A stretch of 38,445 bases of DNA, from the NCBI GenBank assembly GCA_018221245.1, contig JAAOYH010000030.1:1-38445 (forward strand). The letters are read 5' to 3'. Of the stretch, positions 9,034 to 18,700 are shown piece by piece (position 1 is the first letter of the stretch; each line of letters begins with the position of its first letter). The translations under genes and the position numbers were made by a program. Origin of the DNA: Candidatus Woesearchaeota archaeon (lineage in GTDB: Archaea > Nanobdellota > Nanobdellia > Woesearchaeales > UBA525). The notes under the pieces are model-generated. The model did not search any database, had not been told where the DNA came from, and saw nothing but the letters and a program-made list of their open reading frames with translations.

Positions 9034-10093
9034 GGCGGTGCTTTAGGGTCAGTTTCTGTCCGTCGAACCTCGCAGAGGGCCCCCATACGCGGGAGAACTT
9101 GAACTTACTCGTGAAATCTTTGTGTAATTTTTCACAAACAGACTTTATGGAACAGTTCTTGAACATGACAAGAGGAATTTTCAGGTCGGCATCTTTTCCA
9201 GGCTCTTTAAGATAGATGTTCATGAGGTTCAGCTTCAGGTATATTAGTTCCCTTAGCTTTTCCACGTTTGTGCCTTCCTGACCACTGACGAGCATGTCGG
9301 GCTGCCACTTCTTCTCGAGATATTTTCTCCTCTTTGCAGTCACTAGGTCTGACTTGTTGAAGACTGTGATTGCGGGCATGTATTTTCTGTTTCCTTCTAT
9401 GATATCTATCAGCTGGTCAACATCGATGTTCTCTCTGATGATTATGTCACAGTTGTTGATTTTGAACTCTCTTAGAATATCCCTTACGGTGCGCTTATCT
9501 ATTTTCGTGAGTTTGCATGTCGTGAGCACCCTGATACCCCCGCTAGAATTCTTCGATATCCTCACGTCCGGGGATCGCTGGTTGAGCCTGATACCAACAT
9601 TGAACGCCTCTTTTTTCACGGTCTCTATATCTTTTGGCTTGAGACAATCTGAGATAATTAGACAGATGTCAGAGTTACGAATGCAAGCTAGGACCTCTTT
9701 TCCTCTTCCCCTTCCCGTGCTTGCCCCAGAGACTATTCCTGGAACGTCAAGAATCTGAATGCGGGCATGTTTGTACTTCAGAGTCCCCGGAATGACAGAT
9801 ACAGTTGTGAATGCGTATGAAGCAGTCTCTGATTCGGTCCCGCAGAGCGCATTCATGAGTGTGGATTTTCCAGTGCTAGGAAATCCTAAGAGTATGACTG
9901 TCCCATCCCCTGTTTTCCTGACCTGATAACCTTCTTTCGGTCCCGCAGATGCCTTGGATCTAGCAACAGCCTTATCGCGCAGCTTCGCTATCTTGGCTTT
10001 GATAAGACCTATATGGTGCTGGGTTGCCTTGTTGTACTGGGTCTTCTTAATCTCTGCCTCAAACTCTTGGATCTGAGCGTTGTAGTCAACCAT
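8996..10093 (-). CDS. DRG/Obg-family GTPase with C-terminal TGS domain
   Basis: GFPSTGKSTLMNALCG, DVPGIVSGASTGRGRGKEVL, NKSD; TGS-like C-terminus. Confidence 0.92.
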   Translation of the reverse strand: MVDYNAQIQEFEAEIKKTQYNKATQHHIGLIKAKIAKLRDKAVARSKASAGPKEGYQVRKTGDGTVILLGFPSTGKSTLMNALCGTESETASYAFTTVSVIPGTLKYKHARIQILDVPGIVSGASTGRGRGKEVLACIRNSDICLIISDCLKPKDIETVKKEAFNVGIRLNQRSPDVRISKNSSGGIRVLTTCKLTKIDKRTVRDILREFKINNCDIIIRENIDVDQLIDIIEGNRKYMPAITVFNKSDLVTAKRRKYLEKKWQPDMLVSGQEGTNVEKLRELIYLKLNLMNIYLKEPGKDADLKIPLVMFKNCSIKSVCEKLHKDFTSKFKFSRVWGPSARFDGQKLTLKHRLKDGDILEIHLK

Positions 10094-10183
10094 TTGCTGT
10101 TGTGTCTCTCCGGTGCTTTTTTAAGGTTACCCTCATAGAATCCTTTATATATGCGTGGTTCGAGTGGTTGAGAGAGGTGGGTC

Positions 10184-10717
10184 GTGACGAGAAAAGGCAG
10201 CTATTTCTTCGTGATTGACGCGTTCATAGCAGGCATTATAATCCTGGGGGCGGTCGTCATGATGTTCTCAGACTTCAACGCTCGCCCAGAAAGAACTGCA
10301 GCATTCTATTCCGCCGAGGACCTTTTCGCTGTCATGGAAGGTACAGAGATCAGAAACTACGGTGATACTCAGGTTAGGGACTGGATAAATGAGGGTGTGA
10401 TAAACGATTCTAGACGGACTATCCTGGAACAGATAGTTGAGTTCAACCAGACTGACAGTGCAGATATGCAACTCAGAGCGATATACCTTGCAGATAGCGT
10501 TCTTGATGGGGTGCCGAATACGGTAGGTGCAGAGATAGCGATATTAGGGGATGGTGGCGAGATTATCTTAGCAAAACAGAACCCTAGGGCTGCACAGAAT
10601 AAAGATAGTTACTTTGTGGCCAAACGTATTGTCGTGCTTAAAAGCAAACCTCCTACGTATGATACTCAGCCCACCCTATACGCTCCTGTTGTGGTGGAGG
10701 TAAGGACTTGGCAATAG
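10184..10717 (+). CDS. Type IV pilin-like/pseudopilin membrane protein
   Basis: GTG start; short basic N-terminus then a hydrophobic helix (KGSYFFVIDAFIAGIIILGAVVMMF); located in the pilus locus. Confidence 0.6.
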   Translation: MTRKGSYFFVIDAFIAGIIILGAVVMMFSDFNARPERTAAFYSAEDLFAVMEGTEIRNYGDTQVRDWINEGVINDSRRTILEQIVEFNQTDSADMQLRAIYLADSVLDGVPNTVGAEIAILGDGGEIILAKQNPRAAQNKDSYFVAKRIVVLKSKPPTYDTQPTLYAPVVVEVRTWQ

Positions 10718-11901
10718 GTAGGAAGGCGGTAGTGTTCACTCTTATGGCCATCCTTATCGTGGCATTCCTCTTCAGTTCTCAGAGAGTGGCCCGTGGCGTA
10801 ACTTCCGAGAGCGAACTGCTATCCTCCGCTGCTGAGACCCGTGTCGGACTAGTGGACAGTTATATCAACGCACTAGACCAGGCGGCATCCAGTGCGCTGG
10901 GCACCACAGCATATTTTGTGATGCAGAATATCAGCACGAACAAGATACGCCACGACGGGTTCTACTCGACAACAAACAACCTAAATATGGCATTACAGAA
11001 CTGCATAGGTCCAAAGAACGAAATAATTATCTCAGGCATAAGATATGATTGCGTCCCGAAAAATTATACTGTAAACCAAACTATGACAATGATGGAACAG
11101 ATATCCTGGAACTTCTTTGGCTTCCAGACAGATGTGAAGATTAATGAGGTCTGGTGGGAAGAGAGAAATCCTGCAGAGGTCGACTTTTACCTAAACCTGA
11201 CTTACGAAATTATGGACCCTGATTTCAACACGTTCTTCACGCTGAACTCTACTGTTCGCTCCACAGTTGTCTTCGAAGGAATTAACGATCCGTTGTATGA
11301 GTATATGAGCTCGTCAGGAGTATTACCTGGTCCTGGCAGGGATGTGACTACAGAAAGAAGACCCTTTAGATTCCAAGGGATAAGATACCAACTGAATGCC
11401 ACAACCTTTGACAAGACTGGCATCGACCCGAACTGGAGACCGGGAATATACATGAACCGATCATATGTTCTCAATCAGGGGCGGGCTCCTAGCGTGATGC
11501 AACGCTTCACAGGTGGAGCAGACACTAGTGACTGCTGTGGGATATCGAGCGTGATGAACGTATCCCAAATTAAAAACTCTGCGACAGGGATGATTCCAGC
11601 CTACATGAATTATAGCATGATTGATCATCACTTCGTGAACCACGTAAGGGGGATTAGGGCCGAGCATCCTTGCAGATCCGAAAAGGAACCGTCTAACTTT
11701 GACGACTTTGTCAAGACATACTGGACAGTAGATGAGGATCTCGACTGGGGGCCTGGTGAGCTACTCGTAATCTTCTGGTGGGAGTATGATAACCTGTTCA
11801 ATCTTCATGAAAATGATGGCGAAGCAACCTCGGGACCCTCTTATGAAAATAGGCTGTCAAATTATGATTCCTGTGAAGCTTGGAGTGGTTTCGGATACTA
11901 A
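10708..11901 (+). CDS. Membrane-anchored secreted protein of the pilus-like locus
   Basis: TTG start overlapping the upstream ORF; N-terminal TM helix and a large extracellular domain with many N-x-S/T sequons. Confidence 0.65.
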   Translation: MAIGRKAVVFTLMAILIVAFLFSSQRVARGVTSESELLSSAAETRVGLVDSYINALDQAASSALGTTAYFVMQNISTNKIRHDGFYSTTNNLNMALQNCIGPKNEIIISGIRYDCVPKNYTVNQTMTMMEQISWNFFGFQTDVKINEVWWEERNPAEVDFYLNLTYEIMDPDFNTFFTLNSTVRSTVVFEGINDPLYEYMSSSGVLPGPGRDVTTERRPFRFQGIRYQLNATTFDKTGIDPNWRPGIYMNRSYVLNQGRAPSVMQRFTGGADTSDCCGISSVMNVSQIKNSATGMIPAYMNYSMIDHHFVNHVRGIRAEHPCRSEKEPSNFDDFVKTYWTVDEDLDWGPGELLVIFWWEYDNLFNLHENDGEATSGPSYENRLSNYDSCEAWSGFGY

Positions 11902-11920
11902 TCGTCGAGAACTCCTCGAC
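11901..11920. promoter_or_regulatory. Palindromic operator-like site 1
   Basis: ATCGTCGAGAACTCCTCGAC, GTCGAG-N5-CTCGAC. Confidence 0.7.
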
Positions 11921-11943
11921 ACCACTCTCTAATAATGAAGAAG

Positions 11944-11952
11944 CTTTATATA
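11944..11952 (+). promoter_or_regulatory. TATA box for the winged-helix gene
   Basis: CTTTATATA, 24 nt before ATG 11976. Confidence 0.7.
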
Positions 11953-11957
11953 CGCTC

Positions 11958-11977
11958 ATCGTCGAGGTTTCCTCGAT
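11958..11977. promoter_or_regulatory. Palindromic operator-like site 2, overlapping the start codon
   Basis: ATCGTCGAGGTTTCCTCGAT, TCGAGG-TTT-CCTCGA. Confidence 0.7.
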
Positions 11978-12437
11978 GGATGATGATGTCATCAGGACGG
12001 GTGTAGATGACCTGCTAGACTACCTGAGAGATAAAGAAAAGGTGGCCATGCAAGACGCGGCCACGGTCTTGGGTATCAGCCATCACACCCTTCAGGCGTG
12101 GGTAGACTTCCTAGTGGAAGAGAAAATAATCGGTATCGAGTACAAGTTCACGAAACCGTACATCTACCTGAACAAGGATGACCCTAAGCTCTCGCACAAG
12201 GGCAAAATCCTCGAAGGGGTGCCAATGAACCCCAAGGAAATAAAGAAAGAGTACTTCGATCGTGCGACGGCGAAGAAGATACCTGAGCAGAAGATTACTC
12301 AGCTTTGGCAAACACACATATTGGACGCACTCAACAGCAAACGCGAATATTTCATCGAGCAAGCGACGAAGCGAGGCGCGCAAGACCCAGTGTCGCTCTG
12401 GGAGGATTACAGAATGAACCTGCTTGCCAGGTTCTGA
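11976..12437 (+). CDS. Winged-helix/HTH protein
   Basis: LLDYLRDKEKVAMQDAATVLGISHHTLQAWVDFLVEEKIIGIEYKFTKPYIYL. ATG at 11976 lies about 25-30 nt after TTTATATA, consistent with a leaderless start rather than 11880. Confidence 0.75.
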   Translation: MDDDVIRTGVDDLLDYLRDKEKVAMQDAATVLGISHHTLQAWVDFLVEEKIIGIEYKFTKPYIYLNKDDPKLSHKGKILEGVPMNPKEIKKEYFDRATAKKIPEQKITQLWQTHILDALNSKREYFIEQATKRGAQDPVSLWEDYRMNLLARF

Positions 12438-12445
12438 GGTGGGAG

Positions 12446-13369
12446 ATGGAGATAGAGGAGTTCATCGAGCAGGACATCATGAACTTTCTAGATACTAGTC
12501 TGGACAAAGCCAGCACAGCCAAGGCTGCGCATGCTGCGGTCAGGTTCCAATCAATCTATTTGACTCGTGATTTTGAGGAGGAACTCCTGGCAGCGTTAGA
12601 TGACGGCAACCTGATACATGCTAAGAGAGTTCTGCACGACCTAAGAAAGAAATTCGATGAGATTCCTGACGGTACCGAGGACAAACAGCAGGTGAAAGCA
12701 CTGCTGTCAGACCTATACGAGAGGTTCCGTGACTTCGTCGACCAACGGTACGGAGACGGTGCTAAAGAACAGAAAAAACCAGAACCTAAAGAAGAAAAAC
12801 CTGAAGAGAAACCTGAAGAAGAGAAGCCGGAAAAGAAACTGGAACCTCCTCCTGCGCCATTGCCTCCAAAGAAAGAAGAGCCAGACGAATATCTCCTTGC
12901 CACCGAGAAGCACTTGTCTTTGGCAGAGCATCAGTTTAACTCAGGGGATCTGAAGAACGCAGTTCATGAGTATAGAACTGCGAAGTGGGCAGCCCTCCAT
13001 CTGGAGCCGACAGTGCCATCTGATTTAGTGATGAGATTTACAAAACTCTTCAACAGAATCAAGTCGAATATAACTGAGATGGCTAATGAGGAAAAACTCC
13101 CCTCACCACCTGTGCCCGAGCCGCACGACATGATACACCCGGATGTCTTGGACAACTCGCTTCTTTTACATCTCGAACAGGAAAAACAATCGCTAGACAA
13201 CCAGCTCCGAGATAACAATTACGAGGACGCGAATGCAACCTATGAAAAGATGCGTCAACTCGCACAACAGCTTCATGACTCTCATGTCGCGGAAGATACG
13301 GCCAAGAAACTAATCAGAATTCATGAAATTATATCCTCTATGCAGGAGAACAACAAAAAGGTGCCATGA
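12446..13369 (+). CDS. Hypothetical helical protein with Glu/Pro/Lys-rich linker
   Basis: GAGGTGGGAG RBS-like sequence before ATG 12446; overlaps the ATPase start by 4 nt. Confidence 0.7.
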   Translation: MEIEEFIEQDIMNFLDTSLDKASTAKAAHAAVRFQSIYLTRDFEEELLAALDDGNLIHAKRVLHDLRKKFDEIPDGTEDKQQVKALLSDLYERFRDFVDQRYGDGAKEQKKPEPKEEKPEEKPEEEKPEKKLEPPPAPLPPKKEEPDEYLLATEKHLSLAEHQFNSGDLKNAVHEYRTAKWAALHLEPTVPSDLVMRFTKLFNRIKSNITEMANEEKLPSPPVPEPHDMIHPDVLDNSLLLHLEQEKQSLDNQLRDNNYEDANATYEKMRQLAQQLHDSHVAEDTAKKLIRIHEIISSMQENNKKVP

Positions 13370-14889
13370 TGGTGAATCGACAAGCAACCGAGACATTCAA
13401 GACGAGCGCAACAGAGCTGCTCGCTACGCCCGCGGGCAAAGAGAGAGAGCTTTTGGATAAGTACTCGCTCGAGACCAACAACATTGTTATTGATATCAAG
13501 ATTGTGGCGATAGAGGAGGAACCAGTCCCCATATATGAGATCTCTATTGCGAACATCTCACCCACAACAAGAGTAATTCTAGAGAAGATTCGCCAAGAAT
13601 TCGTGAGCAAAATGAGCATCGAGGATCTTCAGAGTTTCGAGAAAGTGGACAACATCTCACTCATCAAGAAAGAGTTCAGGAAAGAGATCCGCATACTAAT
13701 CAACAAGTACTTCCCTAACACAGATGAGAAGACAATCAACATGCTGATTAACTATCTTCTCGAGGAGAACTTAGGGCTAGGCAAGATAGATATTCTGCTC
13801 TCTGATCCTCGGTTGGAAGAGATTATCATAAACAATCACAAGGAGCCAGTGTGGGTATACCACCGAAAATTCGGGTGGCTGAAGACCAACGTTGTCATCC
13901 CTACAGAAGCCAGGATAAGGCACTTTGCCACCATCATCGGCCGTGACATCGGGAAAGAGATCACTAACCTCAGCCCATTGATGGACGCCCACTTGATGTC
14001 TGGAGATCGTGTGAATGCTACTCTGATGCCTATCAGTACGATGGGAAATACAATCACCATCAGAAAGTTCGCTGAAGATCCTTGGACTATCACGAAGTTC
14101 ATAAATGAAGGGACGATATCTTATGAGGCGGCCGCAATAATATGGCTTGCTATCCAGAACGAACTATCTGTTCTCATCACAGGAGGAACGGGTAGCGGAA
14201 AGACATCTACTCTGAACGCAGTGAGTAATTTTTTCCCTCCCAATCAGAGGATGATTAGTATAGAGGACACGCGCGAGCTTACGTTACCTAACAACCTGCA
14301 CTGGGTGCCCATGGAGACAAGGCTTGCGAACCCTGAAGGAAGGGGAGGAATCTCAATGCTTGACTTGCTGGTGAACAGCCTACGTATGCGTCCGGACAGA
14401 ATCCTTGTGGGAGAGGTCAGACGAAAAGAAGAGGCTGAGATCCTCCTGGAAGCTATGCACACAGGCCACTCAGTGTATGCTACACTGCACGCGAACAATG
14501 CGGAGGAAACAATTACCAGGCTCACCAACCCTCCGATCGATATCCCGAAAGCGATGATTGCAAGCATATCTATTATCATGGTCCAGAACCGTAACAGGCG
14601 AACGGGAAAGCGTAGGACATTCCAGATAGCGGAGGTCACTCCTACTGGAGACGCGCGCGTGATTATGAGATATGATCCTAAGAAGGATATCATCGAGACC
14701 ATAGCAGAGTCAAAGTACATGTTCGACAGGATTACCCTGTACACAGGGTTCAGCAGGAAAGATATAGAGTTCGACCTGAAGCAAAAGGTCACAATTCTCA
14801 AGTGGATGGTTAGGAAGAACATAACTAATGTAGATGACTTAGGGGTGAAGTTCGCGAAGTACTACTTGGGAAGCCTGCAGTTGGACTGA
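13366..14889 (+). CDS. Type II/IV secretion system ATPase (VirB11/TadA/archaeal pilus family)
   Basis: Walker A GGTGSGKTST, IEDTRELTLP, LRMRPDRILVGEVRRKEEAEILLEAMHTGHS. Confidence 0.96.
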   Translation: MMVNRQATETFKTSATELLATPAGKERELLDKYSLETNNIVIDIKIVAIEEEPVPIYEISIANISPTTRVILEKIRQEFVSKMSIEDLQSFEKVDNISLIKKEFRKEIRILINKYFPNTDEKTINMLINYLLEENLGLGKIDILLSDPRLEEIIINNHKEPVWVYHRKFGWLKTNVVIPTEARIRHFATIIGRDIGKEITNLSPLMDAHLMSGDRVNATLMPISTMGNTITIRKFAEDPWTITKFINEGTISYEAAAIIWLAIQNELSVLITGGTGSGKTSTLNAVSNFFPPNQRMISIEDTRELTLPNNLHWVPMETRLANPEGRGGISMLDLLVNSLRMRPDRILVGEVRRKEEAEILLEAMHTGHSVYATLHANNAEETITRLTNPPIDIPKAMIASISIIMVQNRNRRTGKRRTFQIAEVTPTGDARVIMRYDPKKDIIETIAESKYMFDRITLYTGFSRKDIEFDLKQKVTILKWMVRKNITNVDDLGVKFAKYYLGSLQLD

Positions 14890-14893
14890 TAGA

Positions 14894-15703
14894 ATGGAAT
14901 TTTTCAATAGAATGGCTAAGAAGTACCCTGAATTAAAGCGCAAGCTCTATGTCGCAGGAATAAACAAGACGCCTAAGCAGTTCGTGGCGCAGAACTTCAA
15001 GAGCTCAGTAATGCTTACATTAATACTAACTATAGGTATAGGAATGTTCGCCATAGGATTTGGGATGAACATTTACATGGTCCCCTTGCTCTATTTCATT
15101 TTCTTCTTTCCGGTCTTCTCTCTCCTTATGAGGGTGGTGGATGTGGAGATAGCTAAGTTTGCGAAAGAGATAGATCGTGACGTGCTCTTCGCTGGAAGAT
15201 TCTTACTTATCAAATTGAACTCAGGCAGGCCGTTGATAAACGCAATAGTGGACGCGAGCAACTCATATGGTGTGGCTAGCAAGTACTTCAGAGAGATGGT
15301 AAAAGATATCGAGCTGGGAACACCACTAGAAGATGCATTGCAGAAAGCATCAAGGTATTGCCCGAGCAAGAAGATGCAACGCATCCTATTTCAGATAAGC
15401 AATGCTCTCAGCATAGGTGTAGACGTGACTGACTATCTTGAGGCTATCCTAGATGAGATCGCAGCAGATCAACTGTTGGAAATCCAAAAGTACGGCAGAA
15501 AACTCTCAGGAATAACAATGTTTTACATGCTCTTCGCAGTCATAGTGCCCAGTCTAGGAATAACGATGGGGATAACTGTTGCCTCTCTTGTGAGCATTCA
15601 GGTGTCGTTCGGACTCTTCCTTGTGGTGCTGTTCTTCCTCACACTAATAGAATTAGGATTCATAACAATTTTCAGACAAATAAGACCGAACGTGAACATA
15701 TAA
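14894..15703 (+). CDS. Type II secretion system F/TadC-like membrane protein
   Basis: Follows the ATPase; RDVLFAGRFLLIKLNSGRPL...ELGTPLEDALQKASRYCPSKKMQRI, TM segments. Confidence 0.88.
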   Translation: MEFFNRMAKKYPELKRKLYVAGINKTPKQFVAQNFKSSVMLTLILTIGIGMFAIGFGMNIYMVPLLYFIFFFPVFSLLMRVVDVEIAKFAKEIDRDVLFAGRFLLIKLNSGRPLINAIVDASNSYGVASKYFREMVKDIELGTPLEDALQKASRYCPSKKMQRILFQISNALSIGVDVTDYLEAILDEIAADQLLEIQKYGRKLSGITMFYMLFAVIVPSLGITMGITVASLVSIQVSFGLFLVVLFFLTLIELGFITIFRQIRPNVNI

Positions 15704-15704
15704 C

Positions 15705-16751
15705 ATGGCAGAAAACTTCCTACTTGTAGTTGGCAGGGCGATGATCCCTAAGCGTCTCAGGCCAGACTTGAGAGTGCACCTGATGAAAGCAGGATATTCT
15801 GAGGTGCCGTACAATCTTTTCGGTCTTCTCTTCTTCATTGCGGCAGCAATCTCATACATACTGTTCATGGGCTTCACCTACCCTTGGGTAAGGGAAAAGG
15901 CCACATCAGAGGGCGTCACAGCCACGTTGCAGTTCGGGTTCATTAGCTTCGTCTCATTCACAGTGATAATCTCTGCGATGCTGTTTCTCTTTGCAGTCAT
16001 CACGTATTTCTATTGGAACATCAAGATCTATCACAGGACCAAGGATCTTGAGGTGATACTTCCTGACTACTTAACGCTCGTGAGCACCAATCTGAAAGGA
16101 GGAATGAGTTTTGAGAACTCATTATGGAATGCAATCAAGCCAGAGTTTGGGATATTGGCTAATGAAATTGCACTTGTTAGCAAACGTGTCATGACTGGGA
16201 ATGATGTACAGGACGCGCTTACGGAGTTCGCGATGAAATATGAGAGTCCCACTCTCAGGAGAACCATTCAACTCTTGATCGGCGAGATAGAGGCGGGAGG
16301 TCAGATCGTGGACACTATAGACAGGGTCATCTCTGACATGAAAAAGACCCAGGCCCTGAAGCGCGAGATGGCGGCGAGCACAATAACTTACATGATATTT
16401 ATCGGCATGCTAGTCATATTCATTTGTCCTGTCCTGTTCGCGCTGAGTCTGCAGCTGTTCACCATCACGTCCGGATTCATAGCAAGTATGGGAGAATCGC
16501 TCACCTCTGGTCCTGGAGGAATGTCATTCACTTCTGGAGGCGTGGACATAGATGATTTCAAGGTTTTCAGTATCTTGGCTATAGGAATTATTGGCACTTT
16601 CAGCAGCTTGATTATTGCAATAATAGAGAAAGGCGAGATAAAAGCAGGAATCAAGTATATTCCTATGTTCCTCGTCAGCAGCCTGACGATATACCTTATA
16701 GCGGCTGCACTATTCAACACTGTGTTCGGAGGGATACAGTTCGGAGGTTAG
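15705..16751 (+). CDS. Type II secretion system F/TadC-like membrane protein (second copy)
   Basis: LEVILPDYLTLVSTNLKGGMSFENSLWNAIKPEFGILANEI...GNDVQDAL. Confidence 0.9.
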   Translation: MAENFLLVVGRAMIPKRLRPDLRVHLMKAGYSEVPYNLFGLLFFIAAAISYILFMGFTYPWVREKATSEGVTATLQFGFISFVSFTVIISAMLFLFAVITYFYWNIKIYHRTKDLEVILPDYLTLVSTNLKGGMSFENSLWNAIKPEFGILANEIALVSKRVMTGNDVQDALTEFAMKYESPTLRRTIQLLIGEIEAGGQIVDTIDRVISDMKKTQALKREMAASTITYMIFIGMLVIFICPVLFALSLQLFTITSGFIASMGESLTSGPGGMSFTSGGVDIDDFKVFSILAIGIIGTFSSLIIAIIEKGEIKAGIKYIPMFLVSSLTIYLIAAALFNTVFGGIQFGG

Positions 16752-16797
16752 AAATATTTATAAAACGCTCCTCGGGAGAAACGTATGAGGTGGTCAT

Positions 16798-17022
16798 GTG
16801 GAAAGATTAGATATCGTACACCATAAGTTCATTGGCCTCTTACTGGCGCTTATAGTGCTGGTGATTGGTATCTTGTTCGGAGTTAGGATAAACGGAGATG
16901 CAGGTGTGACTGGTCTCTATACTTTGACGTTCGGGCTTGTCTTCCTTGTTGTTGTGCTACAGTTCGTGATGTTCACGCAACTCGTCCACATCAGGGATGA
17001 TATTAGGAGGAAGAAAAAATGA
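16798..17022 (+). CDS. Small two-TM membrane protein
   Basis: GTG start with GAGGTGG RBS; two hydrophobic segments; overlaps the first pilin start by 4 nt. Confidence 0.7.
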   Translation: MERLDIVHHKFIGLLLALIVLVIGILFGVRINGDAGVTGLYTLTFGLVFLVVVLQFVMFTQLVHIRDDIRRKKK

Positions 17023-17537
17023 AACGCGCACAAGCAGCATTAGAATTTATCACGACGTACGGCTGGGCAATAATGATTGTTCTCGTAATGATCGGAGCGC
17101 TCAGCTATTTCGGAGTCACTAACCCTAAAGAGTACCTTCCAGAGAAATGCATCTTCAAGACTGGGTTCAATTGTCTGGACTTTGCAGGTAAAATAACGCC
17201 TCTTGCAGCAAATAAGGAACTCACTATGGTGTTTACTTTGAAGAATGGTCTGGGAAAAGGTATTATAATTGCTGATCAGACTCTTGAAATGACTGTCGAA
17301 GGAACCCTGGTAATGTGTTATGAGGCATCTGCAGCAGATGCGTTCCAACCTTCGGCAAACGATGGCCCATTTACAATACCTGCCGACACAAGTATGAAAT
17401 TTGTTTGCGATTTTCCTACAATCCTCACTTTTGAAGGAGATTCAAAGAAAGGCAAGGTGGATTTTGACTACACTGAATCTGGTGGCTTCTATCCAAAGAT
17501 AGCATCAGGTGAGCTTTCAGTCTCGGTACTACCTTAA
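17019..17537 (+). CDS. Class III signal peptide pilin 1
   Basis: MKRAQAALEFITTYGWAIMIVLVMIGALSYFG. Confidence 0.9.
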   Translation: MKRAQAALEFITTYGWAIMIVLVMIGALSYFGVTNPKEYLPEKCIFKTGFNCLDFAGKITPLAANKELTMVFTLKNGLGKGIIIADQTLEMTVEGTLVMCYEASAADAFQPSANDGPFTIPADTSMKFVCDFPTILTFEGDSKKGKVDFDYTESGGFYPKIASGELSVSVLP

Positions 17538-18062
17538 ATGAGACGCGGACAGGCAGCACTGGAGTTCCTGACCACCTATGGTTGGGCTATGCTAATCATC
17601 CTCACGATGATTGGTGCGCTCAGCTATTTCGGGATAGTTAACCCCCAGAAGCTGCTGCCATCCCGCTGTCTTGTGACAACCGACTTCAGTTGCAGGGATT
17701 ACATACTGGACAGCCATGATAACACTGCGAAAATTGCTCTCTCTCAGGGTACGGGAAAGACAATCTGGGTCACAGATCTGAAATGTAATCATGATGGTGT
17801 TGATTCAGATATAGAGGTTGCAAATGTACCTGTAGGATGTGATCCGATAATACCGGGATGCCAGACAATATTGCCTTCGGCCCCTCAGGTTGGATGGTCT
17901 CCCCGACAGAAAGTAGAGTTTCAATGTGTATTTAATAGTGGATCATTGAGTGCGGTCCAAGGACAGAAGACTAAGGTGGAATACACGATAACATACACCT
18001 TGCAGCCAGATAGCCCATTCGAACACATCGTTCAGGGAGAGATATACTCGGAGGTACAATGA
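17538..18062 (+). CDS. Class III signal peptide pilin 2
   Basis: MRRGQAALEFLTTYGWAMLIILTMIGALSYFG. Confidence 0.9.
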   Translation: MRRGQAALEFLTTYGWAMLIILTMIGALSYFGIVNPQKLLPSRCLVTTDFSCRDYILDSHDNTAKIALSQGTGKTIWVTDLKCNHDGVDSDIEVANVPVGCDPIIPGCQTILPSAPQVGWSPRQKVEFQCVFNSGSLSAVQGQKTKVEYTITYTLQPDSPFEHIVQGEIYSEVQ

Positions 18063-18574
18063 GGAGAGGACAAGCAGCATTGGAATACCTAGTCACGTAT
18101 GGCTGGGCGATGCTCGCGATATTGGTAGTGTTAGGCGCGTTAGCATACTTTGGCCTCCTCAGCCCAAGCCGTTATCTCCCGAGCAGATGTGATTTCGGAG
18201 TCCAGATGAGGTGCGCAGACTTCATACTCGAGGATGGTGCAGGGAACGACTATGTTCAGATAATGTTCAGGAACAACTTCGGTGATGACATTAACATTAC
18301 AGCCATCGAAACAAGTGCGGGTGATGGACTAATTGTGAATTATGACCTTAATGGGAATGCTGCCTATGATGATGGGTGGGTATTAGCCGATACCGTAAAT
18401 ATCAGCAAGGGTGTCACTTCACCAGCCATGGATGTTGAGTTCACTGATGGCATGCTGTTTGAAGGAGAGCGTCAATCGGTAGTACTTAATATAAAGTTCA
18501 GGAGAGACAAAGAAAACTCCCAAGAGCACACTATTTCAGGAGAGATATATGCACAAGTGGCTAAAAGACCATAG
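18059..18574 (+). CDS. Class III signal peptide pilin 3
   Basis: MRRGQAALEYLVTYGWAMLAILVVLGALAYFG. Confidence 0.9.
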   Translation: MRRGQAALEYLVTYGWAMLAILVVLGALAYFGLLSPSRYLPSRCDFGVQMRCADFILEDGAGNDYVQIMFRNNFGDDINITAIETSAGDGLIVNYDLNGNAAYDDGWVLADTVNISKGVTSPAMDVEFTDGMLFEGERQSVVLNIKFRRDKENSQEHTISGEIYAQVAKRP

Positions 18575-18607
18575 AGGTTAATTTTTCTTAATCACACATG
18601 ATATTAT

Positions 18608-18636
18608 GAGAGATATATGCACAGGTGGCTCAAAGA
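18608..18636 (+). repeat. Imperfect copy of the 3' end of pilin 3 (18540-18568)
   Basis: GAGAGATATATGCACAGGTGGCTCAAAGA vs GAGAGATATATGCACAAGTGGCTAAAAGA, 27/29 identical. Confidence 0.85.
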
Positions 18637-18700
18637 TAGCCAAAAACTATTTAAATGAACTGGGGGTCTCCCAAACTATTCTGTTTCCAAGAGAGGTAAT

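Noticed and set aside
12556-12931. Ser/Phe/Arg-rich minus-strand ORFs
   Set aside because: Shadow of the Glu/Lys/Pro-rich linker of the sense gene; composition artefact.
14244-14822. 192-aa minus-strand ORF
   Set aside because: Antisense to the conserved secretion ATPase.
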